Assembly (NCBI GenBank): GCA_017382555.1 | Contig: JAFOAB010000055.1 | Span: forward strand, 1 to 6,460 | DNA length: 6,460 bases | Source of the DNA: Clostridia bacterium | GTDB lineage: Bacteria; Bacillota; Clostridia; Oscillospirales; CAG-272 | Direction: 5' to 3' | Shown here: positions 5,815-6,460 of the stretch, one piece after another | How the letters are laid out: the number at the start of each line of letters is the position of its first letter | Numbering within the stretch: the first letter of the stretch is position 1 | Position numbers and translations under genes: made by a program | Notes under the pieces: model-generated | The model's database searches: none | The model's input: the letters and a program-made list of their open reading frames with translations, nothing else | Told to the model about the DNA's origin: nothing

Positions 5815-6460
5815 ATTTTGTAACTTTATACGTTCTGCCGAGATAATTCACCGTTTGCGGAATGGGGGAGCCGTTGGGGGTGATCCTTACGGTATCTCTC
5901 GACGTGCGTACGTATTCGCAGCCGTCGATTATCACGCGCTCGCCAATCTCAAAAATTCCATCATAAGCAAACGGTGCATCTGCGCAATCGGGGATGGGGC
6001 CGTTAAAATACATTCCCAAAGTGTTTGAGACGGTGGGTGTGTGCGTTGTAAGCTCGCTGTCCGTGGCGCAGAAGTATTTATACGAGAGGGTGGAGCCGTC
6101 GCCCCACGTAATATCAAACCAATACCAGCTTCCGTCATCCATTTTTGCGGTGTTCCAGAAGTGGCTTCCGTTAGCATCCCCTGATATGTAGGAGTTTTCG
6201 ATACCGCTGAGGTTCAGCAGTATCTGCAGTAGCTTCCCGTAGCCCTCGCACACGAATTTTCCGTGCGTGAAGGTGCCGATGATGCTGTGCGCCCACAGCG
6301 CATCCTCCGGCTCGTCCCGGTCATTATAGGCGTATTCTGCGTGCTTTGCTATCTCCTCGTAATACGCAAGCGCGGTCTCATATGCGCTTGTCTCGCCCTC
6401 TGCCGCCTCCGCATATTCCTTGATGCCCGCATACAGCTGCTCGTTCAGACTTGCTCTGTC
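5813..6460 (-). CDS. Transglutaminase-like (papain-fold) domain protein, C-terminal part, 5'-truncated by window edge
   Basis: The minus frame is open from the window end (a codon boundary at 6460) to TAA at 5813-5815: 215 visible residues, numbered from 6460. The transglutaminase-core pattern is clear. Cys71 lies in GKFVCEGYGK (codon 6248-6250), His100 in SHFWN (6161-6163) and Asp116 in WYWFDITWGD (6113-6115), forming the Cys-His-Asp triad. The stretch AHSIIGTFTHGKFVCEGY matches the helix leading to the nucleophile in bacterial cell-surface members. Such proteins may act as proteases or cross-linkers, and many in Clostridia are secreted; the N-terminus that would show a signal or anchor is outside the window. 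After the core, about 75 residues form a beta-rich tail with two V-x3-G-x2-Y motifs (from 176 and 204), a type I do not recognise. A GTG at 6253 is Val70, not the start. Fold confident; substrate unknown. Confidence 0.85.
   Translation of the reverse strand, partial: DRASLNEQLYAGIKEYAEAAEGETSAYETALAYYEEIAKHAEYAYNDRDEPEDALWAHSIIGTFTHGKFVCEGYGKLLQILLNLSGIENSYISGDANGSHFWNTAKMDDGSWYWFDITWGDGSTLSYKYFCATDSELTTHTPTVSNTLGMYFNGPIPDCADAPFAYDGIFEIGERVIIDGCEYVRTSRDTVRITPNGSPIPQTVNYLGRTYKVTK

Noticed and set aside
5994..6191. A 65-codon plus-strand frame
   Set aside because: It lies opposite the transglutaminase core, whose Cys-His-Asp triad supports the minus strand; no ribosome site was seen.

Overview
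The window reads as ordinary chromosomal DNA of a Bacillota bacterium, most likely an uncultured gut Clostridia member. This is inferred from protein style (a clostridial PBP2, a Firmicutes-type LacZ, a transglutaminase-like protein of a kind common in Clostridia), the SD-type ribosome sites and the roughly balanced base composition. No sequence search was possible, so the taxon is only a suggestion.

Layout. (1) Positions 1-1987, plus strand: the 3' part of a class B penicillin-binding protein of the PBP2/MrdA type, lacking only the N-terminal membrane anchor. (2) 1971-2645, plus: endonuclease III (nth), overlapping the PBP gene by 17 bases and probably translationally coupled to it. (3) 2646-2970: a 325-base intergenic stretch. 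It holds an 18-codon ORF that looks like an isolated signal peptide, a perfect 11-bp hairpin across its stop codon, a longer hairpin resembling dispersed intergenic repeats, a small GC hairpin, and then a good sigma-A type promoter for lacZ. (4) 2971-5769, plus: a complete GH2 beta-galactosidase of 932 residues with all main active-site residues. (5) 5772-5814: a strong hairpin with A and T flanks that can terminate transcription from both sides. (6) 5813-6460, minus: the C-terminal 215 residues of a transglutaminase-like protein, convergent with lacZ and running out of the window.

How the genes relate. The PBP2 and nth genes form the end of one transcript (wall elongation plus base excision repair, a positional pairing rather than a pathway). 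lacZ looks monocistronic, with its own promoter and terminator and no transporter or regulator in view. The convergent transglutaminase-like gene shares only the terminator.

No defence system, mobile element with a transposase, CRISPR array, tRNA or rRNA was seen, and I found no convincing undescribed system. The points most worth a second look are the intergenic stretch between nth and lacZ, the shortened second domain of LacZ, and the C-terminal extension of the transglutaminase-like protein.
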